Source: Coix lacryma-jobi var. lacryma-jobi (Eukaryota; Streptophyta; Magnoliopsida; Poales; Poaceae). From it: 64,000 nucleotides of DNA. Position numbers and translations under genes: made by a program. How positions within the stretch are numbered: position 1 is the first letter of the stretch; each line of letters opens with the position of its first letter. The notes beneath the pieces are model-generated. The model made no database searches and was not told where the DNA came from. It saw only the letters and a program-made list of their open reading frames with translations. The stretch lies in contig CM019826.1 in NCBI GenBank assembly GCA_009763385.1, positions 98,502,848 through 98,566,847 of the forward strand, in the 5' to 3' direction. Shown here piece by piece: positions 1-10,800 of this stretch.

Positions 1-1213
1 GGGTGTCCTCCAGCTCGCCGTCGACCTCCTTGCCGAGGGCCATGGTGCAGAAGCCCTCGTCGTCGGCGAAGAAGCAGAGGCCGTTGAGCTTGTCCTCGAT
101 CCTCTTCTTCTTCTTGGACTCGTCGTCGCTTGAGGAAGCGGAGTCATCATCCGAGTCGTCGACGTCGCTGAGCGTGGCGAAGAACGCACGCTGCTCAGCC
201 TGGGCCTTCTCCAAGTACTTCGTCTTGATGTACTCCTTGTTGAAGCCGCCCTTCCGCTTGTGCTTCATGGGGACGTACTTCTCCTTGCGCTTGCCAGAGT
301 CGTACTTGTGCCCATGATCCGCCTTGCCGAAGACTTCCTTGTTCTTCTTCGGGCAATTGGCGATGAAGTGGTTGGGGTCGCTGCACTCAAAGCATCCTGA
401 GCGTCCTCCTCCGCGGCGACGGTTCATGCGGTTGTTGTGAAACCATGAGAACCGGTTGGCGAGCAAAGCCAGCTCGTCATCCCCCAAAGACTCCAGCTGC
501 TCCTCTGTGACAGAAAAGAGAGAAGAGAGTGCAAAACCTCCAGAGGGGTTAGCAGAAGAGCCAGAAAGCAGAGCCATCGATGGGCCAGGAGGATTTTCAT
601 AAGAAGCCCTTGCCATGGCATCGATCTCACTAGACTTGAGCTTACTGAAGAGCTCGTCGCACGTGAGGGTCTCAGAGTTAGGCGATTCGATGATCGCCTG
701 AACCTTGGAATCCCACACCGATCGATCAAGAGTATGGAGTAGCTTGAGAGCTCTCTCATGATCGTCAAAAGGCAACAGCTCCTTGTTAGCCCTCATCCTG
801 TTGACAATCACCTAAAAGCGAGCGAATAAACTTTCTATGCTCTCGCCAGGCATGTGTCGAAAGTTCTCATACTCTCGCTTGAACGACTCGTAGAGACGGG
901 TTTTGACTTGAGTGGTTCCCTCATGGAAACACATTAGGGTTGCCCAAATCTCCCGAGCCGTAGCGAGGTGAGAAACGCGATCAAACTCACTCATGCTCAG
1001 ACATAAGAAAAGAGCATTATGGGCTCGGCTATTGGCATTGTGCTCAGTGATCTGAAGCTGAGAGACACAAGCAGCCAAGACCAAGTAATCGGCAGAGTTG
1101 CAAATATCCCAGATGGAAGCACCCAAACTCTGCAGATAGGCCGACATGCGTATCTTCCAATACGCATAGTTCATCCCATCGAAAAATGGCGGTTTGCCCA
1201 CGCCTCGATCCAT
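1..1213 (-). pseudogene. Element A gag, 5' part (Sirevirus-lineage copia), broken
   Basis: Gag polyprotein start of minus-strand element A; it runs off the left edge. It opens at 1213 with MDRGVGKPPFFDGMNYAYWK, as in the gag of B and C, followed by the UBN2-like gag domain typical of plant copia elements. A CX2CX4HX4C zinc knuckle (CFECSDPNHFIANC) lies near 350-400, followed by a Lys-rich stretch and an acidic Ser/Asp region near 100-200. A TAG at 812-814 replaces the Gln codon that B has in the same place (FARF*VIVN against FARFQVIVN), so the copy cannot make full-length gag. The protein would coat and package element RNA in cytoplasmic particles. Protease and pol lie outside the window. Assignment is firm from near identity to the B and C copies. 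Confidence 0.9.
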
Positions 1214-1262
1214 GTCGCCTTCTGTGGATCTAAAATCGGCTAAGGTGGAAGATCCTTAACCC

Positions 1263-1274
1263 GCTATGACACCA
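1263..1274 (-). other. Element A primer-binding site, decayed
   Basis: Minus strand reads TGGTGTCATAGC next to the LTR end, a mutated form of the TGGTATCAGAGC complement of initiator Met tRNA. Elements B and C carry the closer TGGTATCGGAGC. The two or three mismatches fit an old copy. Confidence 0.75.
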
Positions 1275-1276
1275 AT

Positions 1277-3186
1277 TGAAGGACCGAAAGTGCTAAAGCA
1301 AGGCGACCAGAGGGGGGGGGGGTGAATGGGAGCCTAAAAATTTCTTTTGAAATTATGGCCTCAGTCCCAACAAAATCAACCCCAAGAGCAAAGCCGACAC
1401 ACGTGATGTCCACGACCCAAGAGAATGGGTGGATGTTCCCTAGGAACACAGCGGGACACCACAAAAGCTCCGTCACCCAAATCCACGCATGTCAACTAGT
1501 GACAGGATGGAGTTTGGGTAACCTCAACCTCCCCCGAGCAACGCGAGGGGGAGTCAGGCTTTGTCGCAAAGCGGGAAGCCCGATTTTAGTAGAGCACGAA
1601 GTCGGGTATCCAACGCAACAAGTGGATCTCAAGTCGAAAGTCAGACGAACAAACTGCGGACGAAAACGTGCAATTCAGCACTGACCGAACTCTGCCTGCG
1701 TCCGGTCACTGACCATCGGACGTGTCCGGTCAAGCAAAACTTGATTTGGGACCTTACTGTTTCTGACCGGACTCACTGAGTCTGAGCGTCCGGTCAGGAG
1801 TTCAGTGTCCGGTCACACACGCCAAAACTGATGAACAGTAGTAAGGGCGAGTCCGGTCACTGATCAGTCGTGCGTCCGGTCAAGGTCTCGCAGAACACCG
1901 CAAACGCATTCAACGACCGGACTCTCAGACGTGCGTCCGGTCGCCCCGTGCCAAGCGTCCGGTCACCCCGAAACCTGCTGTTCGTCCACTGATTCGACTT
2001 GAACTCACCCAAAACGAATCCTCTAAGGATCAAACTTGGTGAGACAAGCCACAAGGAGGATAGTGAGCTATCTCTAAGAGATCATGGCTCGAACCTATCT
2101 CCAAATCGATGAAGCAAAGAAATTCGGGAAAGGGAGAAAAACTTGACCCAAAACAAAAATCGATCGATCTACTAGCTCGTGAGGTTAGAGGTGAATTCCT
2201 TCAGTGGAAAGAAGTGCCTCACGATCTAGAACAACTTGGTTCAAATGGATTTGCAAAAGTTACACCAAGAAGAGAGATCAATCAAGGGAAATACGTGGAG
2301 AAAAGCAACCCGCGAAGAACACGAACAAAACGCGAATCACAACCACGAATTTTCAACCGTGTGGCTACCACATGCTACAATAGTGAGATTACGGTCTCAC
2401 TTCCTCAAAATCTCACGGGCACAGAGGTATTGTTCTCTTCTCTGTGGATCTCAGTTCACTACAGCAGGGAATATGGAGAGCAGGAAACCCTAGAAGCAAA
2501 AGAGCAAAATGACTGAGATGGCATGGGAGGAGGGTGTCTCCCTTTACCTATCCTAATTCTAATCCCTACTCTACCCCTCTCTAAATACAGAGCGAACCAG
2601 CTAAACCCTAGGGTTATTCTGGACCAACTCAAAGACGCTGGTAATCCGACGGCCACGCCCGCACAACTGGTAGTGTTGCCTCGATGCAACCTCACCGATT
2701 GCCGCCACGTGCCACCACCGCTCTACTCGTCCTTTTCCCGGACTTCGCCCCCGGTTTTGAGGCCCAAACCGGGAAACCAGCCTTCACGACCAACCCCCGG
2801 TTTTGAGGCCCAAACCGGGAAACCAGCCGTCCATCACCTGAGTTTTGTGGCCCGAACTCTGAAACCCGCAGCACCCAGGTTTTGAGGTCCAAACCTGGAA
2901 ACCGTCCTCAGCCCGAGTTTTGTAGCCAAAACTCGGAAACCATCAGCACCCAGGTTTTGAGGCCCAAACCTGGAAACCGTCCACTCGGTTGTTTTTTTTT
3001 CTGGCTCAACCACCAAACCGAGCCATAGAGGCGATGCACCGCCCGTGCACCCCATCCACAGACATATGTCCCCGAGTCCTCGACTCGAGCAACACCATGC
3101 CCGCAAGTCTCCGCTCGTCGTTGTCCCAGGCTGTCAGCCACCACAACTGATCCTCGGGCCACCGGTCCCTTAGTCCAAGCCTCACG
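1277..3186 (-). repeat. Element A 5' LTR, main part (minus strand)
   Basis: About 1.9 kb of LTR, reading TGCGGATACATGG... to ...GGTCCTTCA on the minus strand. It is interrupted after 3186 by element B and resumes at 14565-14747. Contents in plus coordinates: a run of about a dozen G near 1311-1322 at the LTR's 3' end, a GTCCGGTC-type palindrome array near 1690-1970, and a tandem array of short hairpins near 2750-2990. It is the same family as the LTRs of B and C. The other LTR of A is outside the window. Confidence 0.88.
3182..3186. repeat. Target-site duplication TCACG of element B (left copy)
   Basis: TCACG at 3182-3186, directly before B's 5' LTR, is repeated at 14565-14569 directly after its 3' LTR. 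Five bases is the usual duplication size for LTR elements. Element A's LTR sequence is continuous across the two flanks once B is set aside. Confidence 0.93.
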
Positions 3187-3575
3187 TGCGGATACATGGG
3201 TGTATGCCGAGTCTCTGAGTGATGAGTGATTGTCAACTGGGATGATGCGCATGTTCTTTGGCTTGTATTGTGCAGGTGTCGAGCACAGAAACAATGATCA
3301 GAGGCAAGGTGAAGGTCAAGTAGAGACGTGTCGTGCCGATGGACCGAGAGTGGCGAAGGGCGGACGTGAGGCTTGGACTGAGGGACCAGTGGCCCGAGGA
3401 TCAGCTGTGGTGGCTGACAGCCTGGGACAGCGATGAGCGAAGACTTGCGGTCATGTGTTGCCTGAGTCGTGGACTTGGGGACACGTGTCGGTGGACGGGG
3501 TGCATGGGCGGTGCATCCCTTCTACGATGTCGGTTTGGTGGTAGAGCCAGAGAAAAACCATCGGGTCGATGGTTT

Positions 3576-3756
3576 CCAGGTTTGGGCCTCAAAACCTGGG
3601 TGCCGAGGGTTTCCGAGTTTGGCCACAAAACTCGGGCTGAGGACGGTTTCCAGGTTTGGGCCTCAAAACCTGGGCGCTGCGGGTTTGCTGAGTTTGGGCC
3701 TCAAAACCGGGGGTTGGCTGAAAGGCTGGTTTCCCGGTTTGGGCCACAAAACCGGG
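3576..3756 (+). repeat. Array of covarying hairpins in element B 5' LTR
   Basis: Tandem units of about 35-45 bp, each an inverted repeat of about 8 bp arms around a GGGCC(T/A)CA-type loop. Examples: 3576-3599 arms CCAGGTTT/AAACCTGG; 3613-3635 arms CCGAGTTT/AAACTCGG; 3650-3673 arms CCAGGTTT/AAACCTGG; 3733-3756 arms CCCGGTTT/AAACCGGG. The unit near 3687-3710 has a left arm of one type (CTGAGTTT) and a right arm of another (AAACCGGG), a fusion caused by deletion. GGTTTC or similar joins the units. Matching arrays occur in every Sirevirus LTR in the window. Confidence 0.9.
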
Positions 3757-4555
3757 GGTGCGACGTCCAGGAAAAGGACGCGGAGCGGTGGCGGCACGTG
3801 GCGGCAATCGGGAGGTTGCGTCGAGGCAACGCTACGAGTTGTGCGGGCATGGCCGTCAGATCCACCTACCACCGAGTTGGTCCAGAATAACCTTAGGGTT
3901 TAGCTGGTTCGCTCTGTATGTAGTTAGAGGTAGAGCGGGAATTAGGAATAGTTAGGATTAGGATAAGTAGAGGGAGACACCCACCTCCCTTCCTATCTCA
4001 GTCATTTGCTCTTTTGCTTCTAGGTTTTCCTGCTCTCCCTCTCCCCTGCTGTAGCGAACCTGAGATCCACAGAGAAGAGAACAATACCTCTGTGTTCATG
4101 AGATTTTGATGAAGTGAGGCCTTAACCTCACTGTTGTAGCGTGTGGTAGCCACACGGTTGCAATTTCATGGTTGTGATTCGCGTTTCGTTCGTGTTCTTC
4201 GCGGAATCCTTTTTTTCTCCACGTTTTTCCCGTCGCTTGATCTCTTTGCTCGGTTCATCTTTTGCAAATCCGTTTGAACCAAGTTGCTCTAGATCATGAG
4301 GCACTTCTTTCCATCGAAGGAATTCATCTCTAACCTCACGGTCTAGGAGATCGATCGATTTTAGTTCCGGGTCAAGTTTTTCTCTCTTTTCCCGAGTTTC
4401 TTCGATTCATCAATTTGGAGATAGGTTTGAGCCATGATCTCTTAGAGATAGCTCACTATCCTCCTTGTGACTCTACTCACCAAGTTTGAACCCTAGAGGT
4501 TTTGTTTTGGATGAGATCGAGTCGAATTGGTGGACAAACAGCCGTTTCGCGTGGT

Positions 4556-4835
4556 GACCGGACGCTGGACATTCATCGACCGGACGCTACTTGTGAGTCC
4601 GGTTGTTGAAGGCTAAGTGAAGTTAGTTCTGCACACTGACCGGACGCTCTAGTTCTCAAGTGACCGGACGCTACGCTTGCACTGTTCACCACTCCCGTTT
4701 TCTTGTGACCGGACGCTACTGACCAGACCGGACGCACCGTACACCAGAGTCTGGTCACGAATAGTAAGGTCCAAAACTAGTTTTCTGACGACCGGACGCG
4801 TCCGGTGCCTCTTGACCGGACACACGCAGAGTCCG
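4556..4835 (+). repeat. GACCGGAC/GTCCGGTC palindrome cluster in element B 5' LTR
   Basis: Roughly ten copies of GACCGGACGC or its reverse form GTCCGGTC within 280 bp, irregularly spaced. The core is nearly self-complementary. The same cluster is in the LTRs of A (about 1690-1970), B 3' (about 14010-14295) and C (about 49795-50080 and 59135-59420). Confidence 0.88.
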
Positions 4836-5112
4836 GTCAGAGCTGTTTCGAGCAGTTTCATTCGCGGTTTGTTCGTTCGTTGTCGGATTTGATTTCCGTC
4901 TTTTACGTTGGCTTTCTAAGAGTTGTGTAGTGTCCCGCTGTGCTTCTTGGAAGCATCCACCCTACATCTAGGGTTGTGGACATTAGCAGGCTCTAGGGTT
5001 TGTCTTTCGGGGTGATTCTCGGGACAGTGGCTACTAGTTTCCGAAAGGAAAATTTGAAGCTCCCATTCACCCCCCCTCTGGTCGCTTTCTGATTGCTTCT
5101 CGGTCCTTTAAT

Positions 5113-5124
5113 TGGTATCGGAGC
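5113..5124 (+). other. Element B primer-binding site (initiator Met tRNA)
   Basis: TGGTATCGGAGC starts two bases after the LTR end. It differs at one base from the initiator Met tRNA complement TGGTATCAGAGC, and element C carries the same variant. Confidence 0.88.
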
Positions 5125-5173
5125 GGGTTAAGGATCTTCCACTTTAGCCGGTTCCAGATCCACAGAAGGTGAC

Positions 5174-7852
5174 ATGGATCGCGGCGTGGGCAAACCGCCG
5201 TTTTTCGATGGGATGAACTATGCGTATTGGAAGATACGCATGTCGGCCTATCTGCCGAGTTTGGGCGCTTCCATCTGGGATATTTGCAACTCTGCCGATT
5301 ACGTTGTCTTGGCTGCTCGTGTGACTCAGCATCAGATCGATGAGCACGATGCCAATAGTCGAGCACGTAATGCTCTTTTCTCATGTTTGAGCATGAGTGA
5401 GTTTGATCGTGTTTCTCACCTCGCTACGGCTCAGGAGATTTGGGCCACCCTCATGCGTTTCCATGAGGGAACCTCTCAAGTCAAAACCCGACTCTACGAG
5501 TCATTCAAGCGAGAGTATGAGAACTTCCGACATATGCCTGGCAAGAGCATAGAGAGTTTATTCGCTCGCTTTCAGGTGATTGTCAACAGGATGAGGGCTA
5601 ACAAGGAGCTGTTGCCTTTCGACGATCATGAGAGGGCTCTCAAGCTTTTACATACCCTTGATCGGTCGGTGTGGGATTCCAAAGTTCAGGCGATCATCGA
5701 ATCACCTAACTATGAGACCCTCACGTGCGACGAGCTCTTCAGTAAGCTCAAGTCCAGTGAGATTGATGCCATGGTGAGGGCTTCTTATGAAAATCCTTCT
5801 GGCCCGTCGATGGCTTTGCTTTCTGGCTCTTCTGCTAACTCCTCTAGAGGCTTTGCTTTGCATTCTCTTCTTTCTGTGATAGAGGAGCAGTTGGAGTCTC
5901 TGGGAGACGACGAGTTGGCTTTGCTTGCCAACCGGTTCTCGCGGTTTCACAACAACCGCATGAACCGTCGCCGCGGAGGAGGACGCTCGGGATGCTACGA
6001 GTGCGGCGACCCCGACCACTTCATCACCAACTGTCCCAAGAAGAACAAGCATTCTGGGAAGGGCGATCATGGGCACAAGTACGACTCCAGCAAGCGCAAG
6101 GAGAAGTACGTCCCCGCGAGGCACAAGCGGAAGGGCGGCTTCAACAAGGAGTACATCAAGACCAAGTACTTGGAGAAGGCCCAAGCTGAGCAGCGTGCGT
6201 TCTTCACCACGCTCAGCGACGTCGACGACTTGGACGACGACTCCGCTTCCTCAAGCGACGACGAGTCCGAGAAGAAGAAGAGGATCGAGGACAAGCTCAA
6301 TGGCCTCTGCTTCTTCGCCGATGACGACGGCTTCTGCACCATGGCCCTTGGTGATGAGGTCAGAGGCGACACTCCTCGGAACAACGACGACGACGACGAC
6401 ACCTCCCAGGTATCTCTGACCCACGACGAGCTTTCCGCTGAGGTCGAGAAACTTACTGCCGCGCTTCTTAGTCAAGATAAGCTGCTTAGGCATGCCGCTA
6501 GAGAGCGCAAGGAGTTTATGCAGAAGTGGGAGGATACGGTGAAGGAACTTGATTCTGTCAAGTCCACCGTGGTTGTTACCGATGAGGAGGAGTGTGAGAT
6601 GTGCACCACACACATGACTGACCTTCTCACTTTGAGGAGCAAGTATGCTGTGTTGGTTGGAGAGGTGGATGAGCTCCGGGCTAGACCCATACTGTTGGGT
6701 GCGTGCAAGACTTGTCCTGTCTTGCAATCCGAGTTGGCAGAGAAGAATGCCAAGATTGTGTCTCTTGAGGAGTCCAGCTCGGGTAGCACTTGTGTGACTA
6801 GGTGCGCTTTGTGTGAGGGTTTGGAGATGGAGATTGCAAACGTGAAGCATGACAAGATGCAAACTGAGGAGGAAAACACATACCTTCGGACCATCTTGTC
6901 ATGGGTGTCTTGTGGTGAGCCACAGCTCGGGATGATGATCTCCCAATTCAAGCGAGCTGCTGGAGGTCCTGGTGTAGGTTTTGCTCCGGGTGTTGATCTT
7001 TCTGCTTGTGGGAAGATTGGAGAGTCGAGTGGTTTGAACCCAAGTGAGAAGCCCAACTCCACCACTACTCCCAAACTTACCAAGCTTCCCCCCAAAGAGC
7101 CTCTCAAACCTAACACCAAGGATGAAGTGTTTGAAGAACCTCCGAGAGCTCCACCCAAGAACCAAGTGTGGCATCCCAAACCCAATCACTGGAAGAACAA
7201 GCTTGATATGATGCCACCTATCCAGGAGGAGTGTTTGCCACAGAAGGGCAAGGTGATCCACACCCACAAACATGTGTACCAACAACCCCCTTTGAGAGCG
7301 GTGAGGTACCATTGTGAGCATTGTGGGAGAGATGGACACTTGAGTGAATTCTGCTTTCGGCGCAAGAGAGAGGCGCGCCGTGCTAGGGAGATGAACAATG
7401 CGGACATGTACCATCCTCTCCATGATGTACATGCGCCAAATGTTCAAAGACGTGCTGCTAGGCCCAGAGGTCCAGAACCTCAAGTTCCCAGGCCTAGGCA
7501 GAGGAGAGCTCCGAGGAGAGATGCTAGGCCTAGAGGTGCAGTGCCTCAAGTTCCTAGGCCTAGGCCTCGTAGAGAGCGTGCCCGGTGGGAGCCTGCATTT
7601 GTGGGTTATGGACCCCGTGGCGGTGGCGTTATAGTTGAGCGTTTTCCCCCACCGCGTTTTGAGTATCGCGGTGAGCGCTCCTTCCCCAGCGGACCACGTC
7701 TGTCTAAACGTGGTGATCGCTTCGTTCGTAGGTGTGCTAGGAATGGTTTTTACACTGACCGTTCTTTTGAGCAGCCGGCCCAACACTTGTATTCTTCCCA
7801 CTTCACTAACCCCAGTGTTGGACCGTATGCTCACCCTATGTCTTTTTATTGA
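5174..7852 (+). CDS. Element B gag polyprotein (892 aa)
   Basis: Open gag frame starting 50 bp after the PBS; the ATG matches the gag starts of A and C. Order: UBN2-type gag domain (about residues 1-240); CX2CX4HX4C knuckle CYECGDPDHFITNC (about 275-290); Lys-rich stretch; acidic Asp/Ser region (about 350-425); predicted coiled coil with CxxC pairs (about 425-580); Pro-rich linker; second knuckle CEHCGRDGHLSEFC (about 715-730); Arg/Pro-rich tail with RPR(G/P) repeats. It should assemble particles and bind element RNA. Gag this long, with two separate knuckles and a coiled coil, is usual in Sireviruses. It ends at TGA 7850-7852 and is not in frame with pol. It is the only full-length gag in the window. 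Confidence 0.93.
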   Translation: MDRGVGKPPFFDGMNYAYWKIRMSAYLPSLGASIWDICNSADYVVLAARVTQHQIDEHDANSRARNALFSCLSMSEFDRVSHLATAQEIWATLMRFHEGTSQVKTRLYESFKREYENFRHMPGKSIESLFARFQVIVNRMRANKELLPFDDHERALKLLHTLDRSVWDSKVQAIIESPNYETLTCDELFSKLKSSEIDAMVRASYENPSGPSMALLSGSSANSSRGFALHSLLSVIEEQLESLGDDELALLANRFSRFHNNRMNRRRGGGRSGCYECGDPDHFITNCPKKNKHSGKGDHGHKYDSSKRKEKYVPARHKRKGGFNKEYIKTKYLEKAQAEQRAFFTTLSDVDDLDDDSASSSDDESEKKKRIEDKLNGLCFFADDDGFCTMALGDEVRGDTPRNNDDDDDTSQVSLTHDELSAEVEKLTAALLSQDKLLRHAARERKEFMQKWEDTVKELDSVKSTVVVTDEEECEMCTTHMTDLLTLRSKYAVLVGEVDELRARPILLGACKTCPVLQSELAEKNAKIVSLEESSSGSTCVTRCALCEGLEMEIANVKHDKMQTEEENTYLRTILSWVSCGEPQLGMMISQFKRAAGGPGVGFAPGVDLSACGKIGESSGLNPSEKPNSTTTPKLTKLPPKEPLKPNTKDEVFEEPPRAPPKNQVWHPKPNHWKNKLDMMPPIQEECLPQKGKVIHTHKHVYQQPPLRAVRYHCEHCGRDGHLSEFCFRRKREARRAREMNNADMYHPLHDVHAPNVQRRAARPRGPEPQVPRPRQRRAPRRDARPRGAVPQVPRPRPRRERARWEPAFVGYGPRGGGVIVERFPPPRFEYRGERSFPSGPRLSKRGDRFVRRCARNGFYTDRSFEQPAQHLYSSHFTNPSVGPYAHPMSFY

Positions 7853-7866
7853 TGTAGGTAAAACGA
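7842..7866 (+). promoter_or_regulatory. Gag-pol junction with acceptor-like site
   Basis: The gag stop TGA (7850-7852) is followed by TAG (7855-7857) in the protease frame, which is open only from GTA at 7858. The protease frame is -1 (equivalently +2) to gag. A T-rich run (TCTTTTTATTGATGTAG) ending in AG at 7856-7857 looks like a plant 3' splice acceptor placed exactly where the pol frame opens. The same bases occur at the junction of element C (about 56160-56185). The splicing role is inferred. Confidence 0.55.
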
Positions 7867-10800
7867 TTGGAGAACGTTTGGTTGGTGGATTCCGGGTGTT
7901 CGAGGCACATGACCGGAAACGCCAAGTGGTTCTCCAGTCTTAGTCCGGTCGCCAGAAAGGAGTATATCACTTTCGGCGACAACAGCAAAGGTAAGGTGTT
8001 GTCTCATGGGTCTGTGTGAGTTAATGAGCACTTTGTGTTGCGCGATGTTGCTCTTGTTTCTAACTTGCATTTTAACCTTCTTTCTGTTTCGCAACTCTTT
8101 GATGACGACTATGAGATTTGTTTTAAACCGAATCTCAGTCGTATTTTAGACCCTCAGGGCAATCTTGTTTGTGTGAATTCGCCCTTTGGGAAAGTCTTTC
8201 GTGCGGATTTCTCGGAGTCTTTTGGCATCTGTCGTTGTCTTGTGGCTGGACCTTCCTCTTCTGATCTTTGGAAGTGGCATAGGAGACTTGGACATTTGAG
8301 CTTCGACTTGCTTGCAAGGCTTAGTTCACTTGGCCTAATTCGAGGATTGCCCAGGTTGCATATGGAGAAGGATCTTATTTGCCACTCTTGTAGACATGGG
8401 AAGATGGTTGCCGCTCCCCACCATCCAGTGACTCAAGTCATGACCAAGCGCTCTGGAGAGCTTTTGCACATGGACCTTGTTGGTCCGGCTCGGGTGAGCT
8501 CAGTTGGGGGGAAGTGGTATGTGCTTGTTGTTGTTGATGACTTTTCGAGATATTTGTGGGTCTTCTTTTTAGCTGAGAAGACCGAGACTTTCTCCTTTGC
8601 TCGCAATCTGATTTTGCGTCTTGAGAACGAGTTCCCTTTGAACTTGATGCGAGCTATTAGGAGTGATAATGGTTCCGAATTCAAGAATTTGGATTTTGAG
8701 AAGTTTTGTAACTCTTTGGGTTTAGAGCATCAGTTTTCTTCCCCCTACACACCCCCTCAGAATGGTGTTGTAGAGAGAAAGAATCGGACCCTTGTAGAGA
8801 TGGCCAGGACGATGCTCGATGAGCATAGGACTCTTAGGCGATATTGGGCCAAAGCTATGAGCACTGCATGCTACATTTCCAATCGCATTTTTCTCTGAGC
8901 TTTCTTGAAAAAGACGTCTTATGAGTTGCGTTTTGGAAAACTGCCCAAGGTGAGTTATTTTCGAGTTTTTGGTTGCCATTGTTTTATACTCAAAAAGGGC
9001 AACTTGGACAAGTTTGAGTCTCGTTCTTCTGACGGTGTGTTTTTGGGTTATGGCACTCACACTCGAGCTTATCGTGTACTTAACCTTGACACTAACCGAG
9101 TCATGGAGACATCCGATGTCACCTTCGATGAGACCATGGTTTGTCCTTCTTCTCGTTTTGAGCGTGCAGGTGATCACGAGGTTGGCGAGCCTCTTTTCGA
9201 TGATGAAGAAGAAGGTGCTGAAGGGATAGATGACCCAGCACCTCCTCCACCTGCTGTGCCACCAAGAGCAGCTTCTACGACGACTCACGGCCCCGACACC
9301 TCTTCTTCCTGGGGGCCGTGGGATGCGCCACCTTGAGCGGTACCCTTTGTACCCGAGGAGGCACCAGCTGCTGTTGAGGGGGAGGCCACTTCGGCAAGGG
9401 AGGCGCCACGACACATTCAGCGCCAGCACCCGCCTCAGCAGATGATCGGCAGCATCAATGAACGCGTCACCCGGTCAAGGCAAATCTCTCACTTTGCTCA
9501 TTCTGTATTTGTTGCTGATTTTGAACCCCGGGATGTTGGACACGCTTTGACGGATCCGGATTGGGTCAATGCCATGCATGAGGAGCTTGAGAACTTTGAG
9601 AGAAATTGGGTTTGGGTTCTAGTGTCTCCACCTTCTGAGTGTCACTCAATTGGGACAAAATGGGTTTTCAAAAACAAACAGGGAGAAGATGGCCATGTTG
9701 TGAGAAACAAGGCCAGACTCGTAGCCCAGGGATATAGTCAGAAGGAGGGGATAGACTATGAGGAGACGTTTGCTCCTGTAGCTCGTTTAGAGGCAATTAG
9801 GATACTCTTGGCTTTTGCTGCATCCAAAGGTTTCAAACTTTTTCAAATGGATGTCAAGAGTGCCTTCTTAAACGGCTACATAGAGGAGGAGGTGTATGTT
9901 AGACAACCCCCCAGTTTCAAAAATCCCAAGTTTCCAAACCATGTCTTTAAACTTCACAAAGCTTTGTATGGTTTGAAACAAGCCCCTAGAGCCTGGTATG
10001 ATAGGTTGAAAACCTTTTTGCTTGCTAAGGGTTTTAAAATGGGATGTGTAGATAAAACGCTCTTTCTCCTCAAGCAAGGCACTGATACTCTCTTGGTCCA
10101 GATTTACGTGGATGATATCATTTTCGGTGGTTCTTCTCACGCTTTGGTTGCCAAGTTTGCAGATACTATGAGCAGGGAGTTTGAGATGAGCATGATGGGT
10201 GACCTAACGTTTTTCCTTGGGTTGCAAATCAAGCAATCCCGGGAAGGAACGTTTGTGCACCAGGGCAAGTACACCAGGGACATTTTGAAGAAATTCGACA
10301 TGGGTGAGGCCAAGCCTCTTCCAACACCCATGGCGACCACGATGGCCCTGGATGCGGACAAGGAGGGAGAAGCAGTGGACCAGAAGGAGTACCGGAGTAT
10401 GATCGGGTCGCTGCTGTACCTAACGGCGACACGCCCAGACATCCAGTTCGCGGTGTGTCTGTGCGCGTGATTTCAGTCGTCGTCACACACTTCTCACCGT
10501 CAGGCGGTCAAGCGCATAATGAGGTACTTATCCTTCACTCCAGAATTCGGGATTTGGTATTCTGCTTCCTCCACCCTCTCGCTTTGCGGTTATTCTGATG
10601 CCGATTTTATTGGTTGCCGTATTGATCGCAAGTCCACTTCTGGGACTCGCCAGTTTATTGGTTCTTCTCTTGTATCGTGGTCTTCTCGCAAGCAGTCTAG
10701 TGTCGCCCAGTCTACCACGGAGGCTAAGTATGTTGCTGCGGCTAGCTATTGTTCCCAGTTACTTTGGATGATGGCCACTTTGCGTGATTTTGGTCTGAGT

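Larger units (their letters stand above)
3187..5110 (+). repeat. Element B 5' LTR
   Basis: Starts TGCGGATACATGG and ends ...CGGTCCTTTA directly before the PBS. It contains the hairpin array at 3576-3756, then a weakly coding-like stretch and the GACCGGAC palindrome array (about 4556-4835), and a C tract near 5070. No strong TATAAA box is visible. Short ORFs here are chance frames. Confidence 0.92.

Noticed and set aside
1322..1684. 120-codon ORF in the A LTR
   Set aside because: It lies in LTR sequence opposite to the element's own strand and is not kept in the B or C LTRs.
2523..3106. ORFs in the hairpin array, with repeated GFEAQTGKPA-like peptides
   Set aside because: The peptide repeats are translations of the DNA hairpin units, appear on both strands and shift frame between LTR copies.
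5702..6184. Long minus-strand ORF opposite B gag
   Set aside because: It is a shadow of the codon-biased gag gene; the matching frames in A and C are broken and it carries no domain.
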